Shown in pieces: positions 1-10,582 of a stretch of DNA of 64,000 nucleotides. A model generated the notes under the pieces. The model was not told the DNA's origin and searched no databases. It worked only from the letters and a program-made list of their open reading frames with translations. Origin of the DNA: Azolla caroliniana (Eukaryota; Polypodiophyta). Each line of letters opens with the position of its first letter. Within the stretch, counting starts at the first letter, position 1. Location of the stretch: contig JBHGNT010000005.1 of the NCBI GenBank assembly GCA_043228905.1, forward strand, positions 21,204,001-21,268,000, given 5' to 3'. The translations under genes were made by a program, and so were the position numbers.

Positions 1-1140
1 ACTAAGAGGATATCTACGTCCTTGGCTTTCGGCAACCAATTCTTCTGTTTGTTCTTCATCTGAATCCAATTCGAGGTCTTGGCCGGTTCTGGTTTCCGCT
101 TCTTCTTCTTCTTCGGTCGGTTTGGTTTCCTCTTCGTATCCGGCCGATTCTTTGAGTTTCAACTGGCTCTTAGCCGGGTAGGTCCGTATCTCATCGAACC
201 GATCCTTACCGGTCGACTCGGAGTTCATTATCTTCTTCTCCGACTCCCAATCGGGAAGGGTCTTGTCCTCCATGAAGATAATATCTCGACTCCAGAAAAT
301 CTTCTTGTCGACCGGATCCCACACTCGGTAGCCGAACTCATCATCGTCGTATCTGAGGAATATGCAAGGCTGGGACTTTGGATCCAACTTTGCTCTCCGG
401 TCCTTTGCAACATGCACGTAAGCAAGACACCTGAACACCTTCAGATGCCGGTAAGACTCTTCCTTACCGGTTCACACTCTCTGCGGCGTGTCTCCGTCCA
501 AGAGCACTAAGGGTGATCTGTTTATCATGTACGTCATTGTCGCTAGCGCCTCAGCCCAAAACTTCTTGGGTAACTTTGCATCTGCCAGCATACTCTGGAC
601 CCTCTTCATTATGGTCCGCTTCATCCTCACGACCAGTCCGTTTAGTTCCGGCGTCTTCGGCATGGTAAATTTGAGCCAGATTACCTTCAAGCGGCAGTAC
701 TCCTCAAATTTCCCTCAGTATTCGCCTTCGTTATTTGGTCCAACCGCCTTCAGCTTCTGTCAGGTTTCTCTTTCCACTCTTGTGTGGAGCTCCTTGAAGA
801 TGGATAACACCTGATCCTTCGTCTTCAACGGTGTGGCTCACTGCTTCCGGCTGTAGTCGTCTATGAACGTCACGAAGTACTGCGATCTGGCATGTGACTT
901 TGTGTCCACTTGACACACATCGGTATGCACCAGCTCCAATGGTGCATTCCGTCTCATCGGTGGTCTTGAGTGGAAGGAGGTCCGGTTTTGCTTACCGGCC
1001 AGGCAATTAGTGCACTTCTCAAGATGCACATCCTTCAACAGAATGAGGTTGTCATCGGCAAGCCTCCTCATCCCCTTCTCACTCATGTGACACAGTCTCT
1101 TGTGCCACAGATCACCAGCAATGTCGGATGCCACGTTCAC
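1..1140 (-). pseudogene. Copia-A GAG-pre-integrase and integrase
   Basis: From 1140 downwards: LWHKRLCHMSEKG and CTNCLAGKQ form the HHCC zinc-binding region, followed by the first integrase aspartate in LVHTDVC. After a frame break come NGLVVRMKRT and AEALATMTYMINRSP. The family motif is NGxxERMNRT, so the catalytic glutamate appears to be valine. The stretch below 430 encodes, in broken frames, the FGYRVWDP-type block that closes copia integrases. Stops and shifts interrupt the region near 850, 700 and 430. Confidence 0.75.
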
Positions 1141-1551
1141 TTATTCCTGGCATATCTGGGCATTCATCAAGTACAGTGTGTTGACTTTCCGGACTTGAGC
1201 CACTATTAAGCTCCCTTGGCAGAACTTCATGACACCGTTCCGAATGCTACCTATGTAGCCTTCATCATCTAGTCGATCGGTTGATATCAGGTTCAGTTGA
1301 ACCTCCGGAACGTGTCGGACATCCTTCAACAACAACTTGCATCCAGTTGATTTCGTCAACAACACATCTCCGATGCTGATAATTAGGCATGTCCCTTCAT
1401 TTCCCATCCGGACACAGTCGTGCTCATTGGCTGTGTAGGATGAGAAGCATTTCCGGTCTGGGGTCAGGTGGAACGACGCTCTGGAATCGACAACCCACGT
1501 TGTCTCGTCGCCGGCAAGGTTCAAGTCACTCTCCTCAGTGATAAGCATCAA
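1141..1551 (-). pseudogene. Copia-A aspartic protease region
   Basis: The reading frame contains TTWVVDSRASFHLTP. The usual copia protease motif is WxxDSGAS/CxH, and here the catalytic-loop glycine is replaced by arginine (DSR). The later part (KDVRHVPEVQLNLIS) matches the conserved flank of copia proteases. The protease would process the Gag-Pol polyprotein. The DSG to DSR change suggests an inactive enzyme. Confidence 0.75.
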
Positions 1552-2394
1552 CTCTTCTTCACTTGCCGTGATTGCCGTCCTTCCCTTCCGGTCTGGTCCC
1601 CTCCGGTCTTTACCATTCTGGTCAGGTAACCGCTTCGAATCGGTACTGTCGGTTTCCTTATCTTTCTGAAAATGCCAACAGTTCTTCTAGAATTGTCTCG
1701 GCTTGCTGCAATAGAAGCAAGTAGGCCTCCCCCTTGACTTTGACGGTGTCCCCGACTTTTCCCGGTTCTGGGGATTATGGTTCCTTTGTCTTCCGCGTTC
1801 CGATTCGGTAAGGAGCACTTTGGAGTCGGAGATCGTATCCTTGTCTTTCTGATGCGCCTCCTCATCTAGCAAGCTCGATTTAACCCTTGCTAGGGATAGT
1901 TGTTTTCCTTCCGGCCCAACGTTGCCCAATGTGACAACTAACGTCTCCTAGCTATTTGGGAGGGAACCGAGTAGGAGTAGAGGAAGTACTTACAACGACG
2001 TGGCTTGGTGTATCAGCCCTTGGAAGGCATTCATGTGCTCCGCCATACTGGAGCCATCTTGGTACCGGAGCCTCACTAGCTTCCGGAATACCGAAACCTG
2101 ATTAACGGCATTTTTGTTCTCGAACATAATGTCGATCTTCTCGTAGAGCTCATGAGCCTTACTCTCTTCATTGAAGTTTTTTTACAAGCTCATGTCGATG
2201 AAGCATTGGATGTATGTCGTCGTCTTCATGTGCATCATCTCCCACACCATGGCGTCGATCTTATCCAGTCTCTTGTCCCTGAACTGAACTGGCAACCAAA
2301 GATCTTTAACCACCAACATGTCCCTCATCTTCGACTTCCACATTAAGTAGTTGGAGCCGATGAGCTTGAACATGCCGCCATAAGATTCTTCCAT
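1552..2394 (-). pseudogene. Copia-A gag
   Basis: The - strand begins with ATG at 2394 and a peptide including YLMWKSKMRDML, the W-containing start typical of plant copia gag proteins. Frame changes follow around 2180 and 1930. The downstream part (1552-1929) is basic and contains a CFYCSKPRQF remnant, the beginning of a CCHC zinc knuckle. Gag would form the virus-like particle and the knuckle would bind template RNA. The reading frame is broken several times, so no complete Gag could be made. Confidence 0.7.
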
Positions 2395-2408
2395 TTTCTG
2401 TCTTGTTG

Positions 2409-2420
2409 GCTCTGATACCA
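2409..2420 (-). other. Primer-binding site of copia-A
   Basis: The - strand reads TGGTATCAGAGC, the usual plant copia site complementary to initiator tRNA-Met. It lies 3 bp inside the LTR end. Confidence 0.9.
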
Positions 2421-2423
2421 GAT

Positions 2424-3041
2424 TGATGCGAAATATGTGTGTGCGGAATATATCTAAGCCACAACTGAGACTTCAATCACCTCGTGAGAATCACAACCAC
2501 AGAAGAAATGGGCAATGAAGATAAATGCACATACACACAAACAATATGAGAGAGAGTGCCTAGTATGTTTACTTCGAAAACCCTAAATGGGAAAAACCAC
2601 GTTAGTCCACAAACTCCAACTATCACTATGTAAGGAGAATACAACAGAGGAACACAAAGGCAACAACCTCTTGCTCTCAATCTTTGCCTGACGGTAGTTA
2701 CCACAGAGACATACTCTGTATCGCTCTCTCTCTCTCTCTCTCTCTCTCTGTACAACAGTTACACCAATAACTCTATACAACAATATTGGCCTCAATACAC
2801 CATCACAACATAAAGTGTTTGCCCTAGGTCATATTTATACTAATATGACTTTAGGACTATTTCCAAATATAGGCCCAATGGGCTCTCAAAAACATATTTA
2901 CATATATGTCCCTCCATCCGGTGAGAGGTTCTCACTGGGCCTACATCATTTGGTTCTCACCAGGCCTTCCTTGTTGGGTACTCTTCATCCGGTTCTCACC
3001 TGGCCTTCATCATCCCATCCGGAGGGACCGAAATCCTAACA
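2424..3041 (-). repeat. 5' LTR of copia-A
   Basis: On the - strand it starts TGTTAGGATTTCGG and ends CGCATCA, next to the primer-binding site. Its start resembles that of the solo LTR at 14,219-14,842, so both belong to one copia lineage. It contains a (CT)n run near 2728-2749 and several direct repeats built around a CCGG-TTCTCAC theme in the U3 part (2905-3005). Confidence 0.85.
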
Positions 3042-5019
3042 CTATGACCGGCCGATTATTGTAACAGGTGATACAAGTCCAACCGGGATCAGATGGGTCA
3101 TCAATCAAGCCAATTCGGATGGTTCACGATATCCGATCCGATTCGGAGCAAAGGTTCTCAACAAAAGGCAACGCGGATATGCACAAGTTAAAAGAGAATT
3201 ATGGGGAGTCGTGTCGGCAATAAAATTAGATCGAGATTACTTAATTGAAGCTGAAGTAGTGATCGAAACGGATTGGCTTCCGATACTCAAGATGATGCAG
3301 TGTTGCACGATACTGGATGTTGCTATGCTAAGATGGATTGCATATGTAAAGTCGCTTAATCCGGAGATACGACAAATCTCCGGAAAAGATAACACGGTAG
3401 TGGATATGCTATCAAGGGCACTGTTCGCAATCGACATAGCCAAATTCGATAATGAAGAAGTTTCCGAAAACTACTGTACTTTAGAGAACATATGTCGGGT
3501 GAACATAATCCGAGAATTCCGGGAAGAAGAATATGTGGGAGAAAGTTTGCTGATCGGGAAAGTGCTACAGGAAATCGAAGAATCGTCAGACAATAAAGAA
3601 AAGAGAGCCGAGATCCTAAGTAAGAAGTGTCAAATCCAAAAGTTTTTCTTGAACAATGGATTAATCTGGAGGAAGGCAAAAAGACCGAATGGTATACCAC
3701 TACGGGTAGTCGGAACAAAAGAGCAACGAAACCGGATAATGTCTAAATTTCACGAATCCAATTGGGCTAGACATCAGGGAACATAGGCAACATTTGTGAA
3801 GATCAAACAAAAATATTGGTGGAAAAATATGTACAAAGATGTAACGGAGTTCACGAAAAGCTGTGAGAAATGTCAAATCTACTCCGGAGTTCGACACCGA
3901 GATGAATTACATCTGACATTCTCACCAACAATCAACTTCAAATGGATGGTCGACATTGTGGCCATGCCAACCGGGATTGGACAAAAGAAGTACTTGGTGT
4001 TAGCTTGGGAAGATCTAACAAACCAAGTAGAAGGACAGACACTACGAAGGAAAACATGTTCCGCAGTATGCCAATTTCTCTTGGAAGAAGAGTTCTGCAG
4101 GTACGAGTGCGTAGGACAAGTGATTGCGGATCGGGGAGAACTTGATTCTGATAAAGCTAGGGAATTCTCCGTCAGAAATGGAGTACGGTTAACACTAACC
4201 ACGGCATACAATCCGTAAGCAAACGAAAAGATCGAGCAAGGACATAGTCCAATTGTTAAAGCACTTGCAAAAGCATGCGACAGAAGGGTGAAAGATTGGC
4301 TGCAGATGCTTCCGTATGCACTATGGGCGGATCGCACAACGCATAATTCCATGACCGGTTATATGCCAGCCGAACTTATGACCGGACAACCACTGGTAAT
4401 GTCGATGGAAACTGCAATTGCAACATGGACAATGCTACCGTGGAAGGAAGAAATGAACTAGGAAGAACTACTAGCGGTCTGAATACGACAACTAGAGGGA
4501 AGACCGGAAGACATAGTGGAAGCAACACACCGACAACAGGAAGCGCAATTTCAGAACAAAAGTTGATTCGACACAAAGCATCGACTACGACCACGGCAGA
4601 TTGAAGAGGGAGATTGGGTGATTATCTATGACAGTAGTTTGGATCATCAACATACAACGATACAGAAGTTTGCTAAAAGGTGGTTCGGGCCATACAAGGT
4701 TCGGAAAGTTTTCGACAATGAAACTTACCGACTATGCGAGTTGGATGGAACAGTACTACGGGTGCCTATAGTAGGGAAACAGGTGAAGATTTTCAAGAAG
4801 CGGACTAACGATGAGCCTTATGTGAGCTTAGAGAAGACTCACAACGAGGAGCAATCGAACAAAGATCACGGTGATTCGAAAAGTGAAGAAAGTGGACTAC
4901 AATTGATAATCGACATAGGGGAGAATCAGAGAGTGCTACGGATGAAGGCGAATAACAAGCATCAGGAACTTTGGCACATACCAGAGGATGTGCGGGTTCG
5001 GAGGGGGCGAGTGTCGTAG
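3042..5019 (+). pseudogene. Gypsy-A RNase H and integrase
   Basis: RNase H blocks (TSPTGIRWVINQ, ELWGVVSAIK, VIETDWLPIL, AMLRWIAYVKSL, GKDNTVVDMLSRA) are followed by the integrase HHCC finger (FHESNWARHQG, CEKCQIYSGV). The catalytic core has D in KWMVDIVAMP, D in VIADRGELD and E in a KIEQGH block, and the end has a GPYKVRKVF motif of the GPY/F type. RNase H would remove template RNA and integrase would insert the cDNA. In-frame stops lie at about 3784, 4216, 4459 and 4481, so it is dead. The same family recurs in gypsy-B and gypsy-C. Confidence 0.85.
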
Positions 5020-5113
5020 TGTAATTCACACACTTTGTGAAATATGTAAAAAATATATCTGATTTAAGTACGCATAAATAAATAAAAGAAAATATTAAAA
5101 ATATTGTTACATG

Positions 5114-5195
5114 CATAGGGTAGGATTCAAACCCTGTACTTCCATATTTTCCATATTTAAACAAACCCAAACTTTACCATTGTACTAACTTATCA
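5114..5195 (-). other. tRNA-like box A/box B module inside gypsy LTR
   Basis: On the - strand an A-box-like TTAGTACAATGG is followed by a B-box-like GGTTTGAATCC. The spacing here is about 12 bp longer than in the other copies because of a small duplication between the boxes (TATGGAA repeated). It is antisense to the element. No full cloverleaf is convincing, so it is not called a tRNA gene. Confidence 0.5.
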
Positions 5196-5319
5196 TACGT
5201 GATCTAAAAATAGTGCCTATATTTACAAAAGAGTTTTATTTATGCCTATTTTTACAAAAGAGTGCGTAAAAACTTTGTTTGGAAGAAAATCACAAGCCAA
5301 TTACTCATGCGCACTAGTA

Positions 5320-5344
5320 CTCATGCACATCTAGTGTGCATGAG
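5320..5344. repeat. Hairpin in gypsy-A LTR
   Basis: CTCATGCACA and TGTGCATGAG form a perfect 10 bp stem around a 5 nt loop (TCTAG). A second, slightly imperfect copy lies at 5388-5412. The same pair of hairpins is found in the other LTRs of this family. Confidence 0.8.
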
Positions 5345-5739
5345 CACTATATTTAGGAAATAAAAAAAGCATGGTTGAAAAAGGCAACTCATGCACATCT
5401 AGTGTGCATGAACACGTTAGGAAAAAACATGATGCTATGCTTAGCCTCTTCCATCACTAGATAAGGAAGAGAGAAAAGATGTATATGGTTGTTGATTTTT
5501 TATAAGGGTTGATTAATATAAAATATTCATGGGAATTCTCGATTTTGCCATCAATTTCTCTCTTACAATGTAAGTATCAATTAATACACTATACTCGTGG
5601 GATTCATGAGTTTCATATCTTCATCTTGCAATCTATTCGTAACAAACCTTATCTCATATTCTTCTTTCTCCTAGTCCAAAACCCTAGCGGTTCTCACCCG
5701 ACTCACGCAACGATCCGGCGCCGAAAGGCACCACAACGT

Positions 5740-5884
5740 TGTCGTGCCTTTCGGCGCCATATCGTTGCATGAGTCTTGCCCTATGCATGTATGACATATT
5801 TTAACATTTTCTTCTATTTCTTTATATTTATTGAATTGGTTATTTTATATGTTTTTCACGTAGTGTATGAAATACACTACAACA
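5740..5884 (-). repeat. Internally deleted LTR at the 3' end of gypsy-B
   Basis: Both termini are present (TGTCGTGCCTTTCGG at the low end, CACTACAACA at the high end), but only 145 bp remain of about 724. The deletion joins the terminal GCATGAG to the B-box end of the tRNA-like module (TCTTGCCCTATGCATG). Confidence 0.75.
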
Positions 5885-6551
5885 CTCACCCCCTCCGAAC
5901 CCACACATCCTCCGGTATGTGCCGAAGTTGTCGGTCATTGTTAGTCTCCTCCGTCTGGTCTCCGCCCGATTGGTTTCGTTGCCAGTCCCATTGCTGGTTC
6001 TGTTCGGTTGCAGGTTTCCGGTTGCCGACTCCGCCCAATCACCGGTTCTCATAATTCTCCTTTACTCGTAGTACCCTCCATTTCTCTCGCTATGTTGACT
6101 TTTTCTCTCCATTTTGAGCATATCCATGCTTTCCACCCGAACCATTGTCGCCATCCGATCCACCATAGTCTTCATTCACTATTTGCATGGCCATGGTCGG
6201 TTGTCACGGCTCCTCGTGCTCCTCTTGAGCATAACCCTTCATGTCTTGTGCATGTGCCATGCTTCCCACTTTGTCCACCTTTGTCATATAATCTCGCGTT
6301 AGAGTTAACAATCTTCATGTTATAGCCCGCCTTTGTCGAGATGTCATCCTTGGTAACACCCTTTAAATTTGCTTGGCCCGCTTGGTCCTTGTCATCTTTT
6401 GTAGTGCACCAGTCGAGTTGGATTAGCTTATTTCTTAATTGGTCTTGTCCGATCGTCTTTGGTTGAATCGGCTTCTATTCCGATTTGTATTCAGCCAATT
6501 CAGACTCAGTTGATCGGTTTTTATTGATTCGGCCCCCTTTCGGGTCAATTT

Positions 6552-7970
6552 TTACCGATTGGTTTCCATCCGGATTTGTTTCCTTTTGCTTGTTTTCACC
6601 GACCTCAACCAGTTCGACCTCCAGCACTTCTTTCCATTGTCTGCCGCGTAGGTCCTCCGATTGGGCCCCCAGTCACTCCGATCGCATGCCAGATTCTGCC
6701 CCTCGCGTGCAGCCTTCGTTCCTCCTTTGGCTTGATCGTCCCCTCGTCCTGAGCATCTCGCCGTGCTGTCTCTCTTCGTTCCGCGCTTGCCTTCCGTAGG
6801 CTCTACCCACACGTCGATGTCAACCTCCGAATACACATTTGCTCTTACGTCCTTGTGCGGCTGTAATGCACCCTTCATTTTTCGTTGTAGTGCTTGCGTC
6901 GTATTACACCATAGTGCATGCTCCGTTTTGCACCGTAGCGCGTGCTTTGTATTACGCACTTCTCTCGACGTAGACCTGACCTCCGCGTTGTCGTGCTTTC
7001 GTTTATATCGGAATTTCGTACAGATCATCTTCCATTCAAACCGGCTTCCAACTTTTCCTTCCTCGCCGTCATCTCCCGTCTCTCCGGTCTCATGTTGCTT
7101 CTCGGACACAACCGCCGAAGTCTCTAGGATTAGTGGGCAAGAATCCTCGGTATTATCGTTCTCCATTGTTTCACCCATAGCCACCTTCTTGGTTATCTCT
7201 CCGTCGTATGCATCGGATTCGAACTTTGTTTTCTCTTCGCCACCTTCCATCTCTGCGGTCTCACGTTGTCTTTCGAACGCAACTACCAAAGCCTCTAGAA
7301 CTAGTGGTAGGAAAGTCTGCATACAACCATTCGCCATTGATTCGTCCATAGCCACCTCTGATTCGATGTCATCTTTCGTGGCGACCTCCTCAATCAAGTC
7401 CGCCTTGCACTCTTTATCTCCCTTGATCATGCAAGCATCGATTATGCTTACCCATTTTTCACCCGATGTTTCGGATACTTGTATTCCGAAAACTTCTTCC
7501 GTTCTTGAAGTGGTGTTCGCCACTCTCAAGTCATCGACCTTATCCTTGGTCGTCATTCTTTCGTAGTCATACTTCTCCAATAGTGCTTTCTCAAAGGACA
7601 CCCACGTAGGGTTCTGTTGTTGTATCTCATATATACTCTCTTGCAACTCATCCGTGACTACCCGATTGAAGGATATCATTTGAAATCCTTCCGGTATCCC
7701 ACATCGCATCATCTCCGCCTTGTATTCACGTAGATAGCTTGACACATCCTTTCTGTTGAATTCCCCATTTCGTTGCACAAGCCGCTCCACTGCCACCTTC
7801 ATCTCCGACATCGCACGTTCTTCTTGTTGCATCCGCTCAAACATCATCATCATCATGTTCATCGCCTCTTGTTGATTCTCCATCTCCTTGCCACCCGTTT
7901 TCACGTCGGGTTCACCACTGGTGTCGTGCCTTTTAGCTCCGGATCGTTGCATGAGTCGGGTGGGAACCAC
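6552..7970 (-). CDS. Gag-only ORF of the gag-only unit in gypsy-B
   Basis: An uninterrupted 472-codon frame on the - strand. Because the frame is open through the LTR end, the first ATG at 7970 lies inside the LTR. The more likely functional start is the ATG of MENQQEAMN, just downstream of the primer-binding site. The N-terminal third has a methionine-rich helix (MNMMMMMFERM) and the gag signature VERLVQRNGEFN followed by SYLREYKAEMMRCG, shared with gypsy-B gag and the ORF at 34,534. The middle is acidic with repeated GETMENDNTEDS-like blocks. The C-terminal part is basic and includes short repeats of the (K/R)HALRC type. No zinc knuckle, protease or RT is visible. It would supply Gag, or nothing, to autonomous relatives. 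Confidence 0.6.
   Translation of the reverse strand: MVPTRLMQRSGAKRHDTSGEPDVKTGGKEMENQQEAMNMMMMMFERMQQEERAMSEMKVAVERLVQRNGEFNRKDVSSYLREYKAEMMRCGIPEGFQMISFNRVVTDELQESIYEIQQQNPTWVSFEKALLEKYDYERMTTKDKVDDLRVANTTSRTEEVFGIQVSETSGEKWVSIIDACMIKGDKECKADLIEEVATKDDIESEVAMDESMANGCMQTFLPLVLEALVVAFERQRETAEMEGGEEKTKFESDAYDGEITKKVAMGETMENDNTEDSCPLILETSAVVSEKQHETGETGDDGEEGKVGSRFEWKMICTKFRYKRKHDNAEVRSTSREVRNTKHALRCKTEHALWCNTTQALQRKMKGALQPHKDVRANVYSEVDIDVWVEPTEGKRGTKRDSTARCSGRGDDQAKGGTKAAREGQNLACDRSDWGPNRRTYAADNGKKCWRSNWLRSVKTSKRKQIRMETNR
7902..7917 (-). other. Primer-binding site candidate of the gag-only unit
   Basis: The - strand reads TGGTGAACCCGACGTG, 4 bp inside the LTR end at 7922. The same sequence follows the 5' LTR of gypsy-C at 38,601 and is near-identical at 23,556 and 36,673. 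It begins with TGG as a site paired to a tRNA CCA end should. I cannot name the tRNA. Confidence 0.65.
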
Positions 7971-8453
7971 TGAGGTTTTGGACTAGGAGAAAGAAGAATT
8001 CAATATAAAGCTGAGAAGTGAGAAATAAAACTTATGAATCCCACGTGTTTAGTGTACTTAATCAATATTTAGATTGTAAGAAAGAGAATTTTGATGATAA
8101 ACTCGTGAATCCCACGAATATATTAGATTGATCAATTCTTATAAAAATAATCAACAACACCATACATCTTTCTCTTCTCCTTATATAAGGATGGAAGAGG
8201 CTAAGCATAGGTTTATGCTTTTTCTAAAGTGTTCATGCACACTAAATGTGCATGAGTTGCTTTTTACACTATGCTTTTATTTCCTAAATATAGTACTCAT
8301 GCTCACTAGATGTGCACGAGTAATTTTTATTGGTGTACATTTTTCTTATAAATAAAGTATTCACGCATTCTAAAAATGCATGACTTACCTTTTAATAAAG
8401 GTAGGCGTAAATAAAGGTCTTATACGTATTAAATCTATATTTAAAATACTTAG

Positions 8454-8525
8454 GATAAGTTAGTACAATAGTAAGGTTGGGGTTTGTCTATGTGGAGGTA
8501 CAGGGTTCGAATCTTGCCCTATGCA
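8454..8525 (+). other. tRNA-like box A/box B module inside middle LTR
   Basis: GATAAGT, then an A-box-like TAGTACAATAG at 8461, then GGTTCGAATC at 8504. The 43 nt spacing between box starts is that of a real tRNA. It is antisense to the element. Confidence 0.55.
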
Positions 8526-8554
8526 TGTAACAATCTTTTCTTCTATTTACAAAT

Positions 8555-8690
8555 TTGTCTCTTCATCTAGTGAGAGACTCTCACCAGCCTTTTTATCCAG
8601 CTCTTGCCGGTTCTGCTTGATCCAGTTCTTACCGGGTCCCCCTTGTTGGTTCCTCCTTGTCCCATCTGGGGGGACAAAAATGCAATTTTC
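8555..8690 (-). repeat. Copia LTR fragment inside the middle LTR
   Basis: The sequence has the U3-like repeats of the copia-A LTR (GTGAGAGACTCTCACCAG, repeated CCGGTTCT themes) and ends in CCCATCTGGGGGGACA, which corresponds to the CCCATCCGGAGGGACC close to the end of copia-A. The terminal CCTAACA is absent and I see no clear target duplication. Confidence 0.55.
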
Positions 8691-8717
8691 ACGTAGTGTG
8701 CGAAATATACTACGACA

Positions 8718-10036
8718 CTCACCCCCTCCAAACCCGCACATCCTCCGGTATGTGCCAAAGTTCCCGATGCCAGTTGTTCGTCTTCATCCGTAGCACTTTC
8801 CAATTCCTCCCTTATATCAACTATCAATTGTAGATCACTTTCTTTGCTTTCTACATCACCACGACCTTTGTCTGATTGCTCCTCGTTCTTGGTCTTGTCT
8901 AAGCTTACATAAGGTTCTTCGTCAGTCCGTTTCCTGAAAATCTTCACCCGTTTCCCCACTATAGGCACCCGTAGTACTATTCCATCCAACTCGCATAGTC
9001 GGTAGGTTCTGTTGTCGAAAACTTTCCGAACCTCGTCTGGTCCGAACCACCTTTTTGCGAACTTCCATATCGTTGTATGTTGATGATCCAGACTACTGTC
9101 ATAGACAATCCCCCAATCACCTTCTTCAATCTTCTGCGGTCATAGTCAATGCTTTGTGTCGAATTGGCTTTCGTTCCGGAATCGCGCTTCCTCAGCGTGT
9201 TGCTTCCGCTATGTCTTCTGGTCTTCCCTCTAGTTGTCGTATCCGGACCGCTAGTAGTTCTTCCCGGCTCATCTCTTCCTTCCACGGTAGCACTGTCCAT
9301 GTCGCAATTGCGGTTTCCGTCGGCATTACCAGTGCTTGTCCAGTCATGAGTTCAGTTGGCATAAAACCGGTCACGGAACTATGCGTTGTACGATCCGCCC
9401 ATAGTGCATACAGGAGCATCTGCGGCCAATCCTTCACCCTTCCGTCGCATGCTTTTGCATGTGCTTTGACGATTGGACTATGTCCTCGTTAGATCTTTCC
9501 GCTGGCTTCTAGATTGTATGCCGTTGTTAGTGTTAACCAAACTCCATGTTTGGTGAAGAATTCCCTAGCTTTATCATAGTCCAGTTCTCCCTGATCCGCA
9601 ATCACTTGTCCTACGCACCCGTACCTACAAAACACTTCTTCCAAAAGAAATTGGCATACCACAGAACACATTTTCCTTCGCAACGCCCGACCTTCTACTT
9701 GGTTTGTGAGATCTTCTCGAGCTAACACCAAGTACTTCTTTTGTCCGATCCCGGTTGGCATGGCTACAATGTCGACCATCAATTTGAAGTTAATTGTTGG
9801 TAAGAATGTTGGATGTAACTCATCTCCATGTCGAACTCCGAAGTAGATTTGACACTTCTCGCAGCTTTCCGCGAACTCCACTATATCTTTGTACATATTC
9901 TTCCACCACTATTTTTGTTTGATTTTCACAAAAGTTGCCCATGTTGCTCGATGTCTAGCCCAATCGGATTCGTGAAACTCAGACATTATCCGGTTTCGTT
10001 GCTCTTTCGTCCCGACTACCTGAAGTGGTATGCCAT
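8718..10036 (-). pseudogene. Gypsy-B integrase, 3' part of pol
   Basis: The - strand order is LQVVGTKEQRNRIMSEFHESDWARH (finger histidines; begins near 10,030), CEKCQIYFGVRHGDELHP, the core with D in KLMVDIVAMPTG and D in VIADQGELDYD, then KYLVLAREDLTNQVEGRAL. After frame breaks near 9490, 9190 and 8980 comes the C-terminal VPIVGKRVKIFRKR and an acidic tail ending in LAHTGGCAGLEG. It would be the strand-transfer enzyme. It is broken by several frameshifts and is separated from its own RNase H by chromo-1. Confidence 0.8.
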
Positions 10037-10492
10037 ATATTAGAGACAGACTAATGTAAGCATGAGATAAGGATAGAAAATAGATAGATAGATAGAAAGG
10101 AGAGAGAGAAAGAAGGGTGCTGATCCACCCAACCACCCCCGAGCAAAGGGATCGAGATGGACTCGAGCCTCGATCGGCATCCCATACCACCGCTGTGGTG
10201 TCGAGTCGTACCTGGTGCTGGTGTGCTCGTTACAAGAGTTGACCCACCACAAGACAGAGTCTCGACGTAGTCAACAAGATAATCAAATGAGGGTAGTTAG
10301 GCCTCTTATTTATAGCAATACCCAAGGCCCCCAGGCAAGTTCACACTTCGCCTAATGGGTTGTCTCAATCCCGAGAATTAAAAGTAATCCTCCCCTTCTT
10401 TACACTCTCATTTAACGCTCACACTTATCCACGTGTATAGAATACTACGGTAAATTCTGACCATGGGATATTATATGGTCATGCCCGTAATA
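10037..10492 (-). repeat. 3' LTR of chromo-1
   Basis: The low end reads ATATTAGAGACAGAC and the high end CATGCCCGTAATA; the sister LTR ends in GTAACA. A CCCCCTC polypurine complement (10,496-10,502) follows. It contains a (GATA)n run near 10,083-10,098. Confidence 0.85.
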
Positions 10493-10582
10493 TACTCCCC
10501 CTCTTTAAAACATTGCACTCTTGCAATGGAAAGTTAGGGAAGTTAGTTCTGAGAGTCCTTTCATGTTCCCATGTGGCATCTT

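Larger units (their letters stand above)
1..3041 (-). mobile_element. Copia-A, Ty1/copia retrotransposon, 5' portion only
   Basis: A - strand Ty1/copia element that runs off the left edge of the window. In transcription order (right to left) it has a 618 bp 5' LTR (2424-3041), a primer-binding site, gag, a CCHC region, protease, the GAG-pre-integrase zinc-binding region and the integrase core and C-terminal part. Reverse transcriptase, RNase H and the 3' LTR lie outside the window. Several frameshifts and stops interrupt the coding region. The element sits inside the RNase H region of the + strand gypsy-A, because gypsy reading resumes directly at 3042. The right-hand flank (CTATG) would be one copy of the target duplication; its partner is not in the window. 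Confidence 0.9.
3042..5735 (+). mobile_element. Gypsy-A, Ty3/gypsy retrotransposon, 3' portion
   Basis: A + strand gypsy whose gag, protease and most of the reverse transcriptase lie left of the window, beyond the nested copia-A. What remains is RNase H, integrase, a polypurine tract at about 4999-5011 and the 3' LTR (5012-5735). The LTR type (TGTCGTAGTG...CACCACA) is shared with gypsy-B and the gag-only element. The 4 bp after the LTR (ACGT) match the continuation of a chromovirus leader found at 24,340, so gypsy-A was inserted into chromo-3. Confidence 0.85.
5012..5735 (+). repeat. 3' LTR of gypsy-A
   Basis: It begins TGTCGTAGTGTAATTC directly after a GGAGGGGGCGAG polypurine tract and ends GAAAGGCACCACA. 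It is 724 bp, the same length as the LTRs of the gag-only element at 33,858-37,416. It carries the two hairpins and the antisense tRNA-like module seen in the other LTRs of this lineage. Confidence 0.85.
7922..8717 (-). repeat. Middle LTR of gypsy-B
   Basis: A full-length LTR (TGTCGTGCC...CTACGACA) of 796 bp. It is longer than the 724 bp type because of a copia-LTR-like insertion in its right part (8555-8690). A polypurine tract read as CCCCCTCC follows immediately at 8722, and a primer-binding site precedes it, so it has an internal region on each side. Confidence 0.75.

Noticed and set aside
6763-7566. Open frame on the + strand opposite the gag ORF in gypsy-B (267 codons)
   Set aside because: Cysteine/serine-rich shadow with no similarity between copies at the protein level.
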